A stretch of 12,540 bases of DNA from a bacterium. Lineage in GTDB: Bacteria > SZUA-182 > DTGQ01. Numbering within the stretch: position 1 is the stretch's first letter; each line of letters begins with the position of its first letter. The notes beneath the pieces are model-generated. The model was given only the letters and a program-made list of their open reading frames with translations, made no database searches and had not been told where the DNA came from. Position numbers and translations under genes: made by a program. The stretch lies in contig JBFLZW010000038.1 in assembly GCA_040755755.1 (NCBI GenBank), positions 1-12,540 of the forward strand, written 5' to 3'. This document shows, piece after piece, positions 5,955 to 12,540 of this stretch.

Positions 5955-7250
5955 ATGGGGAAAACTGCAGAAAGTTCAAAGTATTGGTTTGAAAAAGCCC
6001 AGAAGTACATCCCTGGCGGAGTCAACAGTCCTGTTCGGGCTTTCAAGGCTGTAGGTGGAAATCCACTCTTTATTGACCGGGCCAGCGGATCGAAGATTTA
6101 CGATGCAGACGGTAACGAATATATCGACTACGTAGGTTCCTGGGGCCCCATGATTCTGGGGCATACCCATCCGCAGGTAGTTCAGGCGATTCAGGCTGCG
6201 GCTGAAAAGGGGTTGAGCTTCGGTGCCTCGACCAGCCTGGAGGTGGAGCTGGCCCAGCTCATTTGCCAGATGGTTCCATCCATTGAGCAGGTCCGGATGG
6301 TCAATTCAGGAACAGAGGCTGTCATGAGCGCCATTCGTCTGGCCAGAGGATATAAGGGCCGTGACAAGATTATCAAGTTCGAGGGGTGTTACCACGGCCA
6401 TGTGGACAGCCTGCTGGTGAAGGCAGGCTCCGGGGCCACGACCCTGGGGATTCCCACCAGCGGCGGCATTCCCAACAGCCTGGCTCAGCACACGATTGCC
6501 CTTCCATTCAACGACATCGACCAGGTAAACCGCGTCCTTCAGGACTACCGCCGGGATATCGCCTGCATCATCGTGGAGCCTGTGCCCGGCAATATGGGTG
6601 TAATTCTTCCCCGCAAGGGGTTTCTCGAAGACCTGCGGGAATTGACGGAGCGGCATGACATTGTCCTGATCTTCGATGAGGTCATCAGCGGATTCCGGCT
6701 TGGACCGGGAGGCGCACAGGAGCAGTACAACATTAAACCTGATCTGACCTGCCTGGGAAAGATCATTGGCGGTGGTCTGCCGGTAGGTGCCTTTGGGGGC
6801 AAAAAAGAGATCATGCAGTGCCTCGCTCCCGTGGGATCAATCTATCAGGCAGGGACCCTGTCGGGAAATCCCCTGGCCATGAGCGCCGGGATAGCGACTT
6901 TGAAGCTGCTCACCAGTCCGGGCATATACCGGCAACTGGAGGAAAAGTCCGCCAGACTGGCCAATGGCCTCTTCATGTCCGCCAGGGCCGCCGGGTTGAA
7001 TGTGTCAATGAATCGGGCCGGCTCGATCTTTACCCTGTTCTTTACCGGAGAAAATGTTACCGACTACACCTGTGCCCTTCGTTCCGATCAGGAGATGTTT
7101 GCCAGATATTTCCAGGGGATGCTGGAAGCCGGAATTTACCTGGCCCCCTCACAATTCGAAGCGGTTTTTGTTTCTCTGGCCCATTCGGATGAAGATATTG
7201 AACAAACCCTTGCCGCAGCCCGGAAGGTATTCGCTCATTTAGGAAAATAG
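5955..7250 (+). CDS. hemL: Glutamate-1-semialdehyde 2,1-aminomutase
   Basis: A 431-residue class-III PLP aminotransferase that converts glutamate-1-semialdehyde to 5-aminolevulinate, the last step of the C5 route to haem and other tetrapyrroles; cytoplasmic, normally a homodimer. Diagnostic segments: [11 protein letters not shown] (20-30), [13 protein letters not shown] (61-73), [15 protein letters not shown] (117-131), CYHGHVDS (145-152), FDEVISGFR, and the PLP-binding lysine K269 in [17 protein letters not shown]. Length fits the family. The ATG at 5955 has AAGGAG (5942-5947) 7 bases upstream. It is the only haem gene in the window and is followed after 17 bases by a permease gene, so read-through is likely although the functions are unrelated. 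Its own promoter and leader are listed separately. Confidence 0.97.
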   Translation: MGKTAESSKYWFEKAQKYIPGGVNSPVRAFKAVGGNPLFIDRASGSKIYDADGNEYIDYVGSWGPMILGHTHPQVVQAIQAAAEKGLSFGASTSLEVELAQLICQMVPSIEQVRMVNSGTEAVMSAIRLARGYKGRDKIIKFEGCYHGHVDSLLVKAGSGATTLGIPTSGGIPNSLAQHTIALPFNDIDQVNRVLQDYRRDIACIIVEPVPGNMGVILPRKGFLEDLRELTERHDIVLIFDEVISGFRLGPGGAQEQYNIKPDLTCLGKIIGGGLPVGAFGGKKEIMQCLAPVGSIYQAGTLSGNPLAMSAGIATLKLLTSPGIYRQLEEKSARLANGLFMSARAAGLNVSMNRAGSIFTLFFTGENVTDYTCALRSDQEMFARYFQGMLEAGIYLAPSQFEAVFVSLAHSDEDIEQTLAAARKVFAHLGK

Positions 7251-7267
7251 GACCAAGCAGAAGTTCA

Positions 7268-8092
7268 GTGTTAAAAAGGTTATTTAAAAATAAGCTGGCA
7301 ATTCTCGGCCTGATCATCATCGGAGCAATAATCCTTATGGCTCTCTGTGCCCCGGTTCTTGCTCCTCATTCTCCCAGCCGGATTGACCTTGCCTATCGTC
7401 TGGCCAAACCAAGCCCCACGCATCCTCTTGGCCGGGACAGCCTTGGCCGGGACATTCTCAGCCGGATCATCTATGGCAGCCGGATATCCGTGTGGGTCGG
7501 TTTCTCGACAGTCACCCTGGCTGCCCTGCTCGGTTTTACCTTCGGCTCGCTGGCTGGCTATTACGGTGGCTGGGTTGACGGTCTGATCATGCGGATTGTT
7601 GACATTCTGATGGCTTTTCCGGGGATTCTGCTGGCCATTGCCTTAATGGCCGTATTGGGGCCGAGCCTGAACAATGTTATTCTGACCCTGTGTCTCATCG
7701 GGTGGGTCAGCTATGCCCGCATGGTCCGGGGGCAGATACTTTCCCTGCGGGAAACCGAGTTTGTTCTGGCAGCCAAGGCACTGGGCCTTGGTCCTGTCCG
7801 GATCATCTTCGGCCATATCCTGCCCAATGTCCTTGGCCCGCTCACGGTCCAGGCCACATTCGGCATGGCGGGCAATATCGTGGCTGAAGCAGGCTTGAGC
7901 TTTCTTGGACTGGGAGTTCAGCCTCCGACCCCCAGTTGGGGAGCCATGTTGAATGAAGGAAGGTCGGTGCTGCTCAGTAACCCGCACCTGACAGCCTTTC
8001 CCGGCCTGGCCATTATGATTATGGTTCTGGGCTTCAATTTTATCGGTGATGGCCTGCGGGATGCGGTGGACCCGAAGTTGAAAATTTATTAA
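7268..8092 (+). CDS. DppC/OppC-type ABC transporter permease (orphan)
   Basis: A 274-residue inner-membrane permease of the peptide/nickel ABC family. The N-terminal OppC segment (LAILGLIIIGAIILMAL, about residues 10-26, then APHSP), the conserved HPLGRDSLGRDILSRIIYG region, and the EAA coupling loop starting EFVLAAKALGLGPVRII near residue 164 and ending GHILPN are visible, with about six hydrophobic segments in all. It would normally pair with a DppB-type permease, two ATPases and a binding protein, none of which is in the window. GTG start at 7268; the ribosome site is poor (GCAGAAG), consistent with coupling to hemL, whose stop is 17 bases upstream. nagZ begins 8 bases after its stop. Substrate unknown; a role in importing peptides or muropeptides is inferred from the neighbour only. 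Confidence 0.9.
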   Translation: MLKRLFKNKLAILGLIIIGAIILMALCAPVLAPHSPSRIDLAYRLAKPSPTHPLGRDSLGRDILSRIIYGSRISVWVGFSTVTLAALLGFTFGSLAGYYGGWVDGLIMRIVDILMAFPGILLAIALMAVLGPSLNNVILTLCLIGWVSYARMVRGQILSLRETEFVLAAKALGLGPVRIIFGHILPNVLGPLTVQATFGMAGNIVAEAGLSFLGLGVQPPTPSWGAMLNEGRSVLLSNPHLTAFPGLAIMIMVLGFNFIGDGLRDAVDPKLKIY

Positions 8093-8100
8093 ACCATACA

Positions 8101-9138
8101 ATGCAGGCAAATATGAACGAGATACGGAAAAAAGTCGGGCAGATGCTCATGTTCGGATTTTCCGGGACTGAATTGAATGATTCTGTCCGCGCGATGATCC
8201 GGGAGCAGAAAATCGGCGGAGTGATTCTGTTTGCAGCCAATATTGTCGAACCTGATCAGGTCCGGCAATTGTGCCGGGATTTCCAGGACTGGAACCGGCA
8301 GGCAGGAAGTGAATTTCCCCTGCTGATTGCCATCGATCAGGAAGGGGGCAGGGTCTCGCGGATACCCTGGCTGGTGGAGCGCTATCCTGATCCTGTGCTT
8401 TTAGGAAACCGGAGCCTGGAGGATGCTTTTCAGTTCGGATACGGTCTGGCCCAAGAGCTGGCAAACCTTGGCATCACGGTCGATCTGGCCCCGGTCCTGG
8501 ATGTCCTTTCCAATCCGGGAAATACCCTTCTGGCCCGGCGATGTCTCGGGACTGAAGCGAAAACGGTCGCTGATCGTGGAGAGGCAATGATCCGCGGGTT
8601 TCACGCTGGCGGAGTGCTGGCTACCGGCAAGCACTTTCCCGGACATGGAGATGTCACGGTGGATTCGCACCTTCGACTGCCGGTTTCCGACTGCACCCTG
8701 GAAACGCTTTGGCAGCGGGAGCTTGTTCCTTTTGTCCGGGCCATACAGGCAGGCCTTTCGATTATCATGACCGCTCACATCAAGTACACCCATCTTGATC
8801 CCGACTATCCGGCCACGCTCTCGCCAAAAATCATCCAGGGGCTGCTGCGCGGTCAACTGGGTTTTCAGGGGCTGGTGATCACGGACGATATGACCATGAA
8901 AGCCATCGCCCATCACTTCACCCCCAAAGAGGCGGCTCTGGCCGCGGTCAGGGCAGGCGCAGACATCGTTCTGGTTTGCCATGAACCGGATCAGCAGCTC
9001 CAGGCATGGGAAGCCCTGATGGACGGATATCAGCGGGATGAGGAGATCAGATCGGCAATCGATCTGGCCAGCCGGAGAATTATTGACAGCAAGTTGAGGA
9101 GGAATATCCTGCAAGGACATAAGAACATTGGCCACTGA
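8101..9138 (+). CDS. nagZ: NagZ-type beta-N-acetylhexosaminidase (GH3)
   Basis: A 345-residue glycoside hydrolase family 3 protein of the single-domain NagZ type. It shows DQEGGRV (79-85), KHFPGHG (177-183), the D188-S-H190 dyad that supplies the acid/base histidine in NagZ enzymes, and the nucleophile D262 in GLVITDDMTM. NagZ removes GlcNAc from 1,6-anhydroMurNAc peptides during peptidoglycan recycling; the lack of a signal peptide places it in the cytoplasm, as usual. Two starts are possible: ATG at 8101 or ATG at 8113 (MNEIRKK), neither with a good ribosome site; homology begins after both. The permease gene ends 8 bases upstream. The stop codon lies inside a stretch (GGCCACTGA) resembling one unit of the heptad repeat that follows, so the C-terminal tail may be repeat-derived. 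Confidence 0.93.
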   Translation: MQANMNEIRKKVGQMLMFGFSGTELNDSVRAMIREQKIGGVILFAANIVEPDQVRQLCRDFQDWNRQAGSEFPLLIAIDQEGGRVSRIPWLVERYPDPVLLGNRSLEDAFQFGYGLAQELANLGITVDLAPVLDVLSNPGNTLLARRCLGTEAKTVADRGEAMIRGFHAGGVLATGKHFPGHGDVTVDSHLRLPVSDCTLETLWQRELVPFVRAIQAGLSIIMTAHIKYTHLDPDYPATLSPKIIQGLLRGQLGFQGLVITDDMTMKAIAHHFTPKEAALAAVRAGADIVLVCHEPDQQLQAWEALMDGYQRDEEIRSAIDLASRRIIDSKLRRNILQGHKNIGH

Positions 9139-9167
9139 AGGCGGCATCACAGAGTCGCCCTCATATA

Positions 9168-9240
9168 ACTGGCCATTTATCAGTTACTGACCACTGGCCA
9201 CTGATCACTGACCACTGTCTTTACTGACCACTGGCCACTC
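9168..9240. repeat. Heptanucleotide tandem repeat, ACTGRYC units
   Basis: Starting at 9186 the sequence reads as consecutive 7-bp units of the form ACTGRYC: ACTGACC (9186-9192), ACTGGCC (9193-9199), ACTGATC (9200-9206), ACTGACC (9207-9213), a longer unit ACTGTCTTT (9214-9222), ACTGACC (9223-9229), ACTGGCC (9230-9236) and a partial ACTC. An isolated ACTGGCC lies at 9168-9174. A 19-base perfect direct repeat beginning TTACTGACC results (9184-9202 and 9221-9239). It fills the gap between nagZ and the DegT gene and ends about 20 bases before the latter's start. Similar GGTCAGT/GGCCAGT heptads (the reverse complement) occur as short tandem repeats in several bacterial groups. Confidence 0.85.
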
Positions 9241-9260
9241 AAAAATACGGGGAGTAAATC

Positions 9261-10355
9261 ATGTTTGTACCAATGGTTGACCTGGTTGGGGAATACCGCA
9301 GGCTGAGAGAGCCGATTCAAAAGGCTATCCAGTGGGTTCTGGAGTCGGGCCGCTTTATTCTGGGTCCGAATGTGGAAGCTCTGGAAGCGGAAATGGCGGC
9401 CTATATCACCACCCGCTACGCGATCGGGGTGGCTTCGGGAACTGATGCTTTGCTTCTGGCCCTGACGGCTGTGGGAGTGGATCGGGGAGATGAGGTCATT
9501 ACCACTCCTTTTACCTTTATTGCCACGGCTGAGGCCATCTCGCATCTGGGAGCGCGTCCGGTATTTGTGGATATCGATCCCAGGACCTATAATCTTGATC
9601 CAGCACAGATCCGGGCCAGGATATCCAAAAAGACTAAAGCTATTCTCCCTGTTCACCTCTATGGGCAGCCAGCGGACATGGACCCTGTTCTGGACATCGC
9701 CCGGGAGTTTAACCTTAAAGTCATCGAGGATTGCGCCCAGGCTATCGGTGCGGAATATAAGGGAAGGAAGGTCGGATCTCTGGGAGATGCAGGCTGTTTG
9801 AGCTTTTTCCCAAGCAAAAATCTTGGCTGCTACGGGGACGGCGGCATGGTTCTGACCAGTGATGAGGAGATCGCAACCAAAGTTCAGCAGCTTCGCAACC
9901 ACGGCAGTGAGCAGAAGTATGTGCATTCCATGCTGGGATTCAATAGCCGCCTGGATGAATTGCAGGCAGCTATCTTGCGGGTAAAGCTCCACGAGGTGGA
10001 CCAAAACCGCAGGCTGCGCAATGAAAAGGTTGAAGAGTATAACCATTTTCTGCATGATAAAGTCATTACCCCTTATCAGGCTGAATTTGCACTCCATGTC
10101 TATAATCAATATACCATCAGGGTCCAGCACCGGTCGGAAATTCAGGAAGGACTGAAGGCCAAGGGGGTGGCCACAGCAGTCCACTATCCGATCCCTCTGC
10201 ACAAGCAGCAGGTTTATCACTGGTTAAACTATGCGGATGACGATCTGCCCGAAAGTGTTGCTGCCAGCAGGGAGGTGTTATCACTTCCCATCTTTCCGGA
10301 CATGACGTCAGAGCAGATTGCCTACGTTTGTCAAAGCCTGGAGGAGTTGCTATAG
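9261..10355 (+). CDS. DegT/DnrJ/EryC1/StrS-family sugar aminotransferase
   Basis: A 364-residue PLP enzyme of the DegT/DnrJ/EryC1/StrS family, which aminates keto groups on nucleotide sugars for LPS, O-antigen or antibiotic sugars. Visible: [12 protein letters not shown] (31-42), [11 protein letters not shown] (58-68), [23 protein letters not shown], and the PLP-binding lysine K186 in [15 protein letters not shown]; the family tail [11 protein letters not shown] is intact. The exact sugar is not readable. ATG at 9261; GGGGAG (9249-9254) is well spaced. It overlaps or abuts lpxB, so the enzyme probably serves lipid A or core synthesis. A GnnB-like role (making the 3-amino sugar for lipid A) is a hypothesis; GnnA, the usual partner oxidoreductase, is not in the window. 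WbpE/PerA-type O-antigen enzymes are the main alternative. Confidence 0.9.
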   Translation: MFVPMVDLVGEYRRLREPIQKAIQWVLESGRFILGPNVEALEAEMAAYITTRYAIGVASGTDALLLALTAVGVDRGDEVITTPFTFIATAEAISHLGARPVFVDIDPRTYNLDPAQIRARISKKTKAILPVHLYGQPADMDPVLDIAREFNLKVIEDCAQAIGAEYKGRKVGSLGDAGCLSFFPSKNLGCYGDGGMVLTSDEEIATKVQQLRNHGSEQKYVHSMLGFNSRLDELQAAILRVKLHEVDQNRRLRNEKVEEYNHFLHDKVITPYQAEFALHVYNQYTIRVQHRSEIQEGLKAKGVATAVHYPIPLHKQQVYHWLNYADDDLPESVAASREVLSLPIFPDMTSEQIAYVCQSLEELL

Positions 10356-11584
10356 CCCCATCCCCTTCGTCGGTTATTCTTATGGTGGCCGGTGAGGCTT
10401 CCGGTGACCTGCATGGCGGAAACCTTGCCAGGGAGATTCTGGTCCGCCAGCCCGGGGCGCAGATTTTTGGCATCGGCGGGGCCAGAATGCAGGAGGCCGG
10501 GGTTCACCTGCTTCACAGCATTGACGATCTGGCTGTGGTCGGCATCTTTGAAGTGGTGCTCCACTGGCGGGCTATCCGGCAGACTTTTCGTTCTCTCTGT
10601 CAATTCATCCGGGAGAAGCGTCCCGATCTGGTGATCCTGATCGACTATCCTGATTTCAACCTCCGCCTGGCCAAAATAGCCAGACGTGAGCACATCAAGG
10701 TGCTTTACTACATCAGCCCCCAGGTGTGGGCCTGGCGGAGCTGGCGGATCAAAACCATTGCCCGGAACGTAAATACCCTGCTGGTGGTGTTTCCCTTCGA
10801 GATTCCCCTTTACCAGGGCAGCGGGCTGGATGTGCGGTTCATCGGCCATCCGCTGATGGACATCGTTCAGGCAGAGGCCGCCTGCCGGGCAGAAGCCGCC
10901 TGCCAGTCTGTTTCCGGGAGACGTGAAGATATCCGCCGACAACTGGGCGTGGACCCCAAAAGGCCAGTCATCGGCCTTTTGCCGGGCAGCCGCAGGAGCG
11001 AGATCGCACGGCTCTTGCCTCAGCTTCTGGGTGCAGCCGGCAAACTTTCCCGGCAACAGCCTGATCTTCAGTTTCTGCTGGCTTTGGCTTCGACCATCCA
11101 GCCAGCCGAGGTCGAACCTTATCTACGGGAGATCGATCCTTCAGTCACTATCCACTGCCGGACAAACAGTACCTACGATATCATCCGCGCTGCCGATCTG
11201 GTCCTGGTAAGCTCAGGCACGGCTACCCTGGAAACGGCACTTCTGAATACCCCCATGATTCTGGTCTACCGGCTTTCCCTGATAAGCTATGTCCTGGGAA
11301 GAATGCTGATCCGGGTTCCCTATATCGGTCTGGTCAACCTGGTGGCGGAAAAGAAAATCGTCCCGGAGCTGATTCAATATCAGGCCAACCCGGAAACAAT
11401 CGCTTCCCTGGCAATGGATATTCTCAAGGATCACAAGCGGCAGGAGCGCATGCGCGAGGAGCTTCGAAAAATCAGGGATAAACTGGGTGAGCCGGGCAGC
11501 TCAGGCAGGGCAGCCGAGGTGGTCATGGAAATCTTGGGCAGCAATCCACAAGGGAAATACCTAGGCATGAGAGGGGAAAATTGA
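10328..11584 (+). CDS. lpxB: Lipid-A-disaccharide synthase
   Basis: LpxB (GT19) joins UDP-2,3-diacylglucosamine and lipid X to give lipid A disaccharide at the inner face of the inner membrane. Recognised from [53 protein letters not shown] and [12 protein letters not shown]. The protein is 418 residues from the TTG at 10328, slightly longer than E. coli LpxB (382). The start is uncertain: TTG 10328 lacks a ribosome site and overlaps the DegT gene by 28 bases; ATA 10352 has a strong one but is a very rare start; ATG 10382 (MVAGEASGD) has none and would cut the first beta-strand ([10 protein letters not shown]). An in-frame 18-bp tandem duplication gives [12 protein letters not shown] in the linker. 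It is cotranscribed with the DegT gene and followed 13 bases later by the DUF374 gene. Confidence 0.94.
   Translation: MSKPGGVAIAPSPSSVILMVAGEASGDLHGGNLAREILVRQPGAQIFGIGGARMQEAGVHLLHSIDDLAVVGIFEVVLHWRAIRQTFRSLCQFIREKRPDLVILIDYPDFNLRLAKIARREHIKVLYYISPQVWAWRSWRIKTIARNVNTLLVVFPFEIPLYQGSGLDVRFIGHPLMDIVQAEAACRAEAACQSVSGRREDIRRQLGVDPKRPVIGLLPGSRRSEIARLLPQLLGAAGKLSRQQPDLQFLLALASTIQPAEVEPYLREIDPSVTIHCRTNSTYDIIRAADLVLVSSGTATLETALLNTPMILVYRLSLISYVLGRMLIRVPYIGLVNLVAEKKIVPELIQYQANPETIASLAMDILKDHKRQERMREELRKIRDKLGEPGSSGRAAEVVMEILGSNPQGKYLGMRGEN
10340..10346 (+). promoter_or_regulatory. Strong ribosome site GGAGGAG inside the end of the DegT gene
   Basis: GGAGGAG lies 6 bases before the stop of the DegT gene. 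Five bases further the lpxB frame reads ATA (10352-10354), overlapping the TAG stop (10353-10355) as ATAG. No ATG, GTG or TTG in the lpxB frame sits at a suitable distance after it, so this site argues for initiation at or near the ATA, or for reinitiation after the upstream stop. Confidence 0.6.
10871..10906 (+). repeat. 18-bp in-frame tandem duplication inside lpxB
   Basis: Positions 10871-10888 and 10889-10906 match at 16 of 18 bases and encode AEAACR and AEAACQ. The unit is a multiple of three, so the reading frame is kept. It lies between the N- and C-terminal halves of LpxB, a region that tolerates length change in the family. Confidence 0.75.
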
Positions 11585-11594
11585 GAGGGGAAAA
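11568..11594 (+). repeat. 13-bp direct repeat carrying two ribosome-site-like copies
   Basis: TGAGAGGGGAAAA occurs at 11568-11580 and 11582-11594. The first copy encodes the last residues of LpxB (RGEN), the second contains the lpxB stop codon TGA (11582-11584) and the GAGAGGGG ribosome site for the next gene, 7 bases before its GTG. It looks like a small local duplication that lengthened LpxB or created the ribosome site. Confidence 0.7.
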
Positions 11595-11597
11595 CCG

Positions 11598-12278
11598 GTG
11601 ACCTGGAAACAGACAAAGAAAAAATGGAAAAAGAGACTGCTCGATCTTGAACTCTTCCCCTGGCTTGGTGCCTGCCTGATCCGGTTCCTGGGCCTGACAG
11701 TACGAAAGGAGTGGATCGGAAGGGAGAAAGTCCATGATTTATGGAGCAGGGGTGAGTCTGTCATTTATGTCTTCTGGCATGGCCGCCTGCTGATGATGCC
11801 TCTGATCTGCCAGGGCAGGAAGGCCGGAGTGATGATCAGCCGGCATGGGGATGGGGAGTTGATCACCCGGATTATCCGCTATTTTGGCTATTATTCGGTC
11901 CGGGGGTCGAGCAGCCGGCATGGTATGGCTGCCCTGCGGGGATTGGCCAGGGAAATGAAGAGCGGATCAGATGCCGGTATTGCTCCCGATGGGCCGCGGG
12001 GGCCGCGATACCAGGCCCAAAGCGGAGCCATCCTGCTGGCCCGGCTGACCGGATGCCCGCTTGTTCCGGTGGCTTTTGGCGCTTCCGGCGGGAAATTTTT
12101 ATCAACCTGGGACAGGTTTTTTATTCCTTACCCTTTTGCCCGCGGTGTGTTCATCTTCGATGACCCGATCTGGGTTGCCGGGGAAGAAGGCCGCCCGGCA
12201 CTGGAGGAAAAACGGCAGCTCCTGGAGGAGCGGCTGAACAGAATTACTGAGCAGGCGGACCGGTATTTCGGGGGGTAA
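11598..12278 (+). CDS. DUF374 (lysophospholipid-acyltransferase-like) protein
   Basis: A 226-residue protein of the DUF374 family, related to glycerolipid/LPS acyltransferases. The family signatures are present: FWHGRLL (59-65, with W60-H61-G62 in place of the usual HX4D start), SRHGDGE (81-87, the HGDGE block), RGSSSRHG (102-109) and APDGPRGP (129-136). The reaction has not been settled for the family; a role in adding an acyl chain to lipid A or its precursors is inferred from the adjacent lpxB. There is a basic N-terminus and a hydrophobic stretch (LFPWLGACLIRFLGL) that could attach it to the inner membrane. GTG start at 11598 with GAGGGG (11585-11590) 7 bases upstream. It is the last gene of the DegT-lpxB unit; a hairpin follows at 12314. 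Confidence 0.88.
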   Translation: MTWKQTKKKWKKRLLDLELFPWLGACLIRFLGLTVRKEWIGREKVHDLWSRGESVIYVFWHGRLLMMPLICQGRKAGVMISRHGDGELITRIIRYFGYYSVRGSSSRHGMAALRGLAREMKSGSDAGIAPDGPRGPRYQAQSGAILLARLTGCPLVPVAFGASGGKFLSTWDRFFIPYPFARGVFIFDDPIWVAGEEGRPALEEKRQLLEERLNRITEQADRYFGG

Positions 12279-12313
12279 CTGCTTCTCCCTCGCTCCTCTG
12301 GCACACATTTCGC

Positions 12314-12331
12314 ACCCCCGTGGGGTCTTTT
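12314..12331 (+). terminator. Weak intrinsic terminator after DUF374
   Basis: ACCCC (12314-12318) and GGGGT (12322-12326) form a five-base-pair stem with a CGT loop, followed by CTTTT (12327-12331). The stem is short, but the position 36 bases after the stop codon and the T-run fit a terminator for the envelope gene unit. Confidence 0.5.
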
Positions 12332-12365
12332 GTAGATAATTTCCCGGGCAGGTAATTTATTTCAA

Positions 12366-12386
12366 CCTGCTGCCAGAGGCAGCAGG
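12366..12386. repeat. Perfect 9-bp inverted repeat beside the IS5 remnant
   Basis: The arms CCTGCTGCC (12366-12374) and GGCAGCAGG (12378-12386) are perfectly complementary with an AGA loop. It lies 11 bases before the first recognisable transposase codon. No T-run follows on either strand, so a terminator is unlikely; it may be a palindromic repeat into or near which the insertion sequence landed. Confidence 0.6.
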
Positions 12387-12397
12387 ATAAATCAATA

Positions 12398-12540
12398 TGT
12401 CGATGGAAAGCATTGCCTCGATGTCTTGGGGCAGCCAGCACGGTGCATGATCGATTCCAGGAGTGGGAGATAGGAGTGGCGGTAGATGGGGCCAATCGAG
12501 ATGATAAGAAAATGATGCTCCCAACCCTGGAGGCTGATGT
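12398..12540 (+). pseudogene. IS5-family transposase remnant with internal deletion (runs off the window)
   Basis: One plus-strand frame reads CRWKALPRCLGA, then ASTVHDRFQEW, the conserved N-terminal block (DUF4096-type) of IS5-family transposases. It is followed within two residues by GVAVDGANRDDKK and MMLPTLEAD, which belong to the central catalytic region of the same family (the usual '...GIPLGVAVDGANRHDMKL...'), normally about a hundred residues later. The linker and first catalytic aspartate region (around 'IDGAMTKAPLGG...GPNPTDRGKSG') are missing. No start codon or N-terminal 50 residues precede the match. The frame stays open to the window edge. I infer an internally deleted and 5'-truncated, non-functional transposase; the tail beyond 12540 is not visible. 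An 8-bp repeat AGGAGTGG (12459-12466 and 12472-12479) flanks the join. Confidence 0.8.

Noticed and set aside
6386-6658. 90-codon plus-strand frame inside hemL
   Set aside because: A shadow of the hemL frame with no ribosome site; hemL is complete across it.
9168-9240. CRISPR-like array
   Set aside because: The units are 7 bp with no spacers; it is a simple tandem repeat.
9180-10220. 346-codon minus-strand frame
   Set aside because: Antisense to the DegT aminotransferase, whose PLP lysine and family motifs are intact; the long open frame follows from codon bias.
12244-12495. 83-codon minus-strand frame at the right edge
   Set aside because: Antisense to the IS5 transposase remnant; no recognisable family and no ribosome site.

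Overview
The window looks like chromosome of a diderm (LPS-bearing) Gram-negative bacterium. It carries lpxB, a DegT-type sugar aminotransferase and a DUF374 acyltransferase-like gene (lipid A/LPS), a signal-peptide-bearing outer-membrane beta-barrel of the PorV/FadL-like type with a lipoprotein beside it, and hemL of the C5 haem pathway. The gene mix and the dispersed intergenic repeats resemble Desulfobacterota (Deltaproteobacteria) or a related uncultivated phylum; this is inference and the phylum cannot be fixed from the sequence alone.

Layout. Positions 1-800 form a visibly AT-richer, gene-poor accessory edge: an 8-bp-unit repeat, a possible 50-residue ORF, and on the minus strand a broken YopX-family (phage-type) gene that the ORF track misses because one missing base splits it. 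Positions 804-2438 hold a DUF1848 gene (+) converging on a two-gene minus-strand unit, sixA-like phosphatase then DUF2905 membrane protein. A divergent intergenic region (2439-2715) with promoter-like sequences facing both ways separates these from a plus-strand run that extends to 12278: lipoprotein, outer-membrane protein, lytic transglycosylase; then hemL behind a strong sigma70-like promoter and a structured leader, an orphan DppC/OppC-type permease, and nagZ; then a heptanucleotide repeat tract; then DegT aminotransferase, lpxB and DUF374. The right edge (12398-12540) is a previously unflagged IS5-family transposase remnant with an internal deletion.

How the genes fit together. The middle and right parts are about the cell envelope. 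The lytic transglycosylase releases anhydro-muropeptides, an OppC-like permease could help import peptides or muropeptides, and NagZ removes GlcNAc from them in the cytoplasm (peptidoglycan recycling; the permease link is inference). DegT, lpxB and DUF374 overlap or sit almost end to end and look like one lipid A/LPS transcription unit, raising the possibility that the aminotransferase serves lipid A (GnnB-like) rather than O-antigen. No CRISPR array, rRNA or tRNA was seen. The most interesting points are the broken YopX gene, the internally deleted IS5 transposase, the two mutually exclusive hairpins in front of hemL, the possible ATA start of lpxB, and the heptad repeat that touches the nagZ stop codon.
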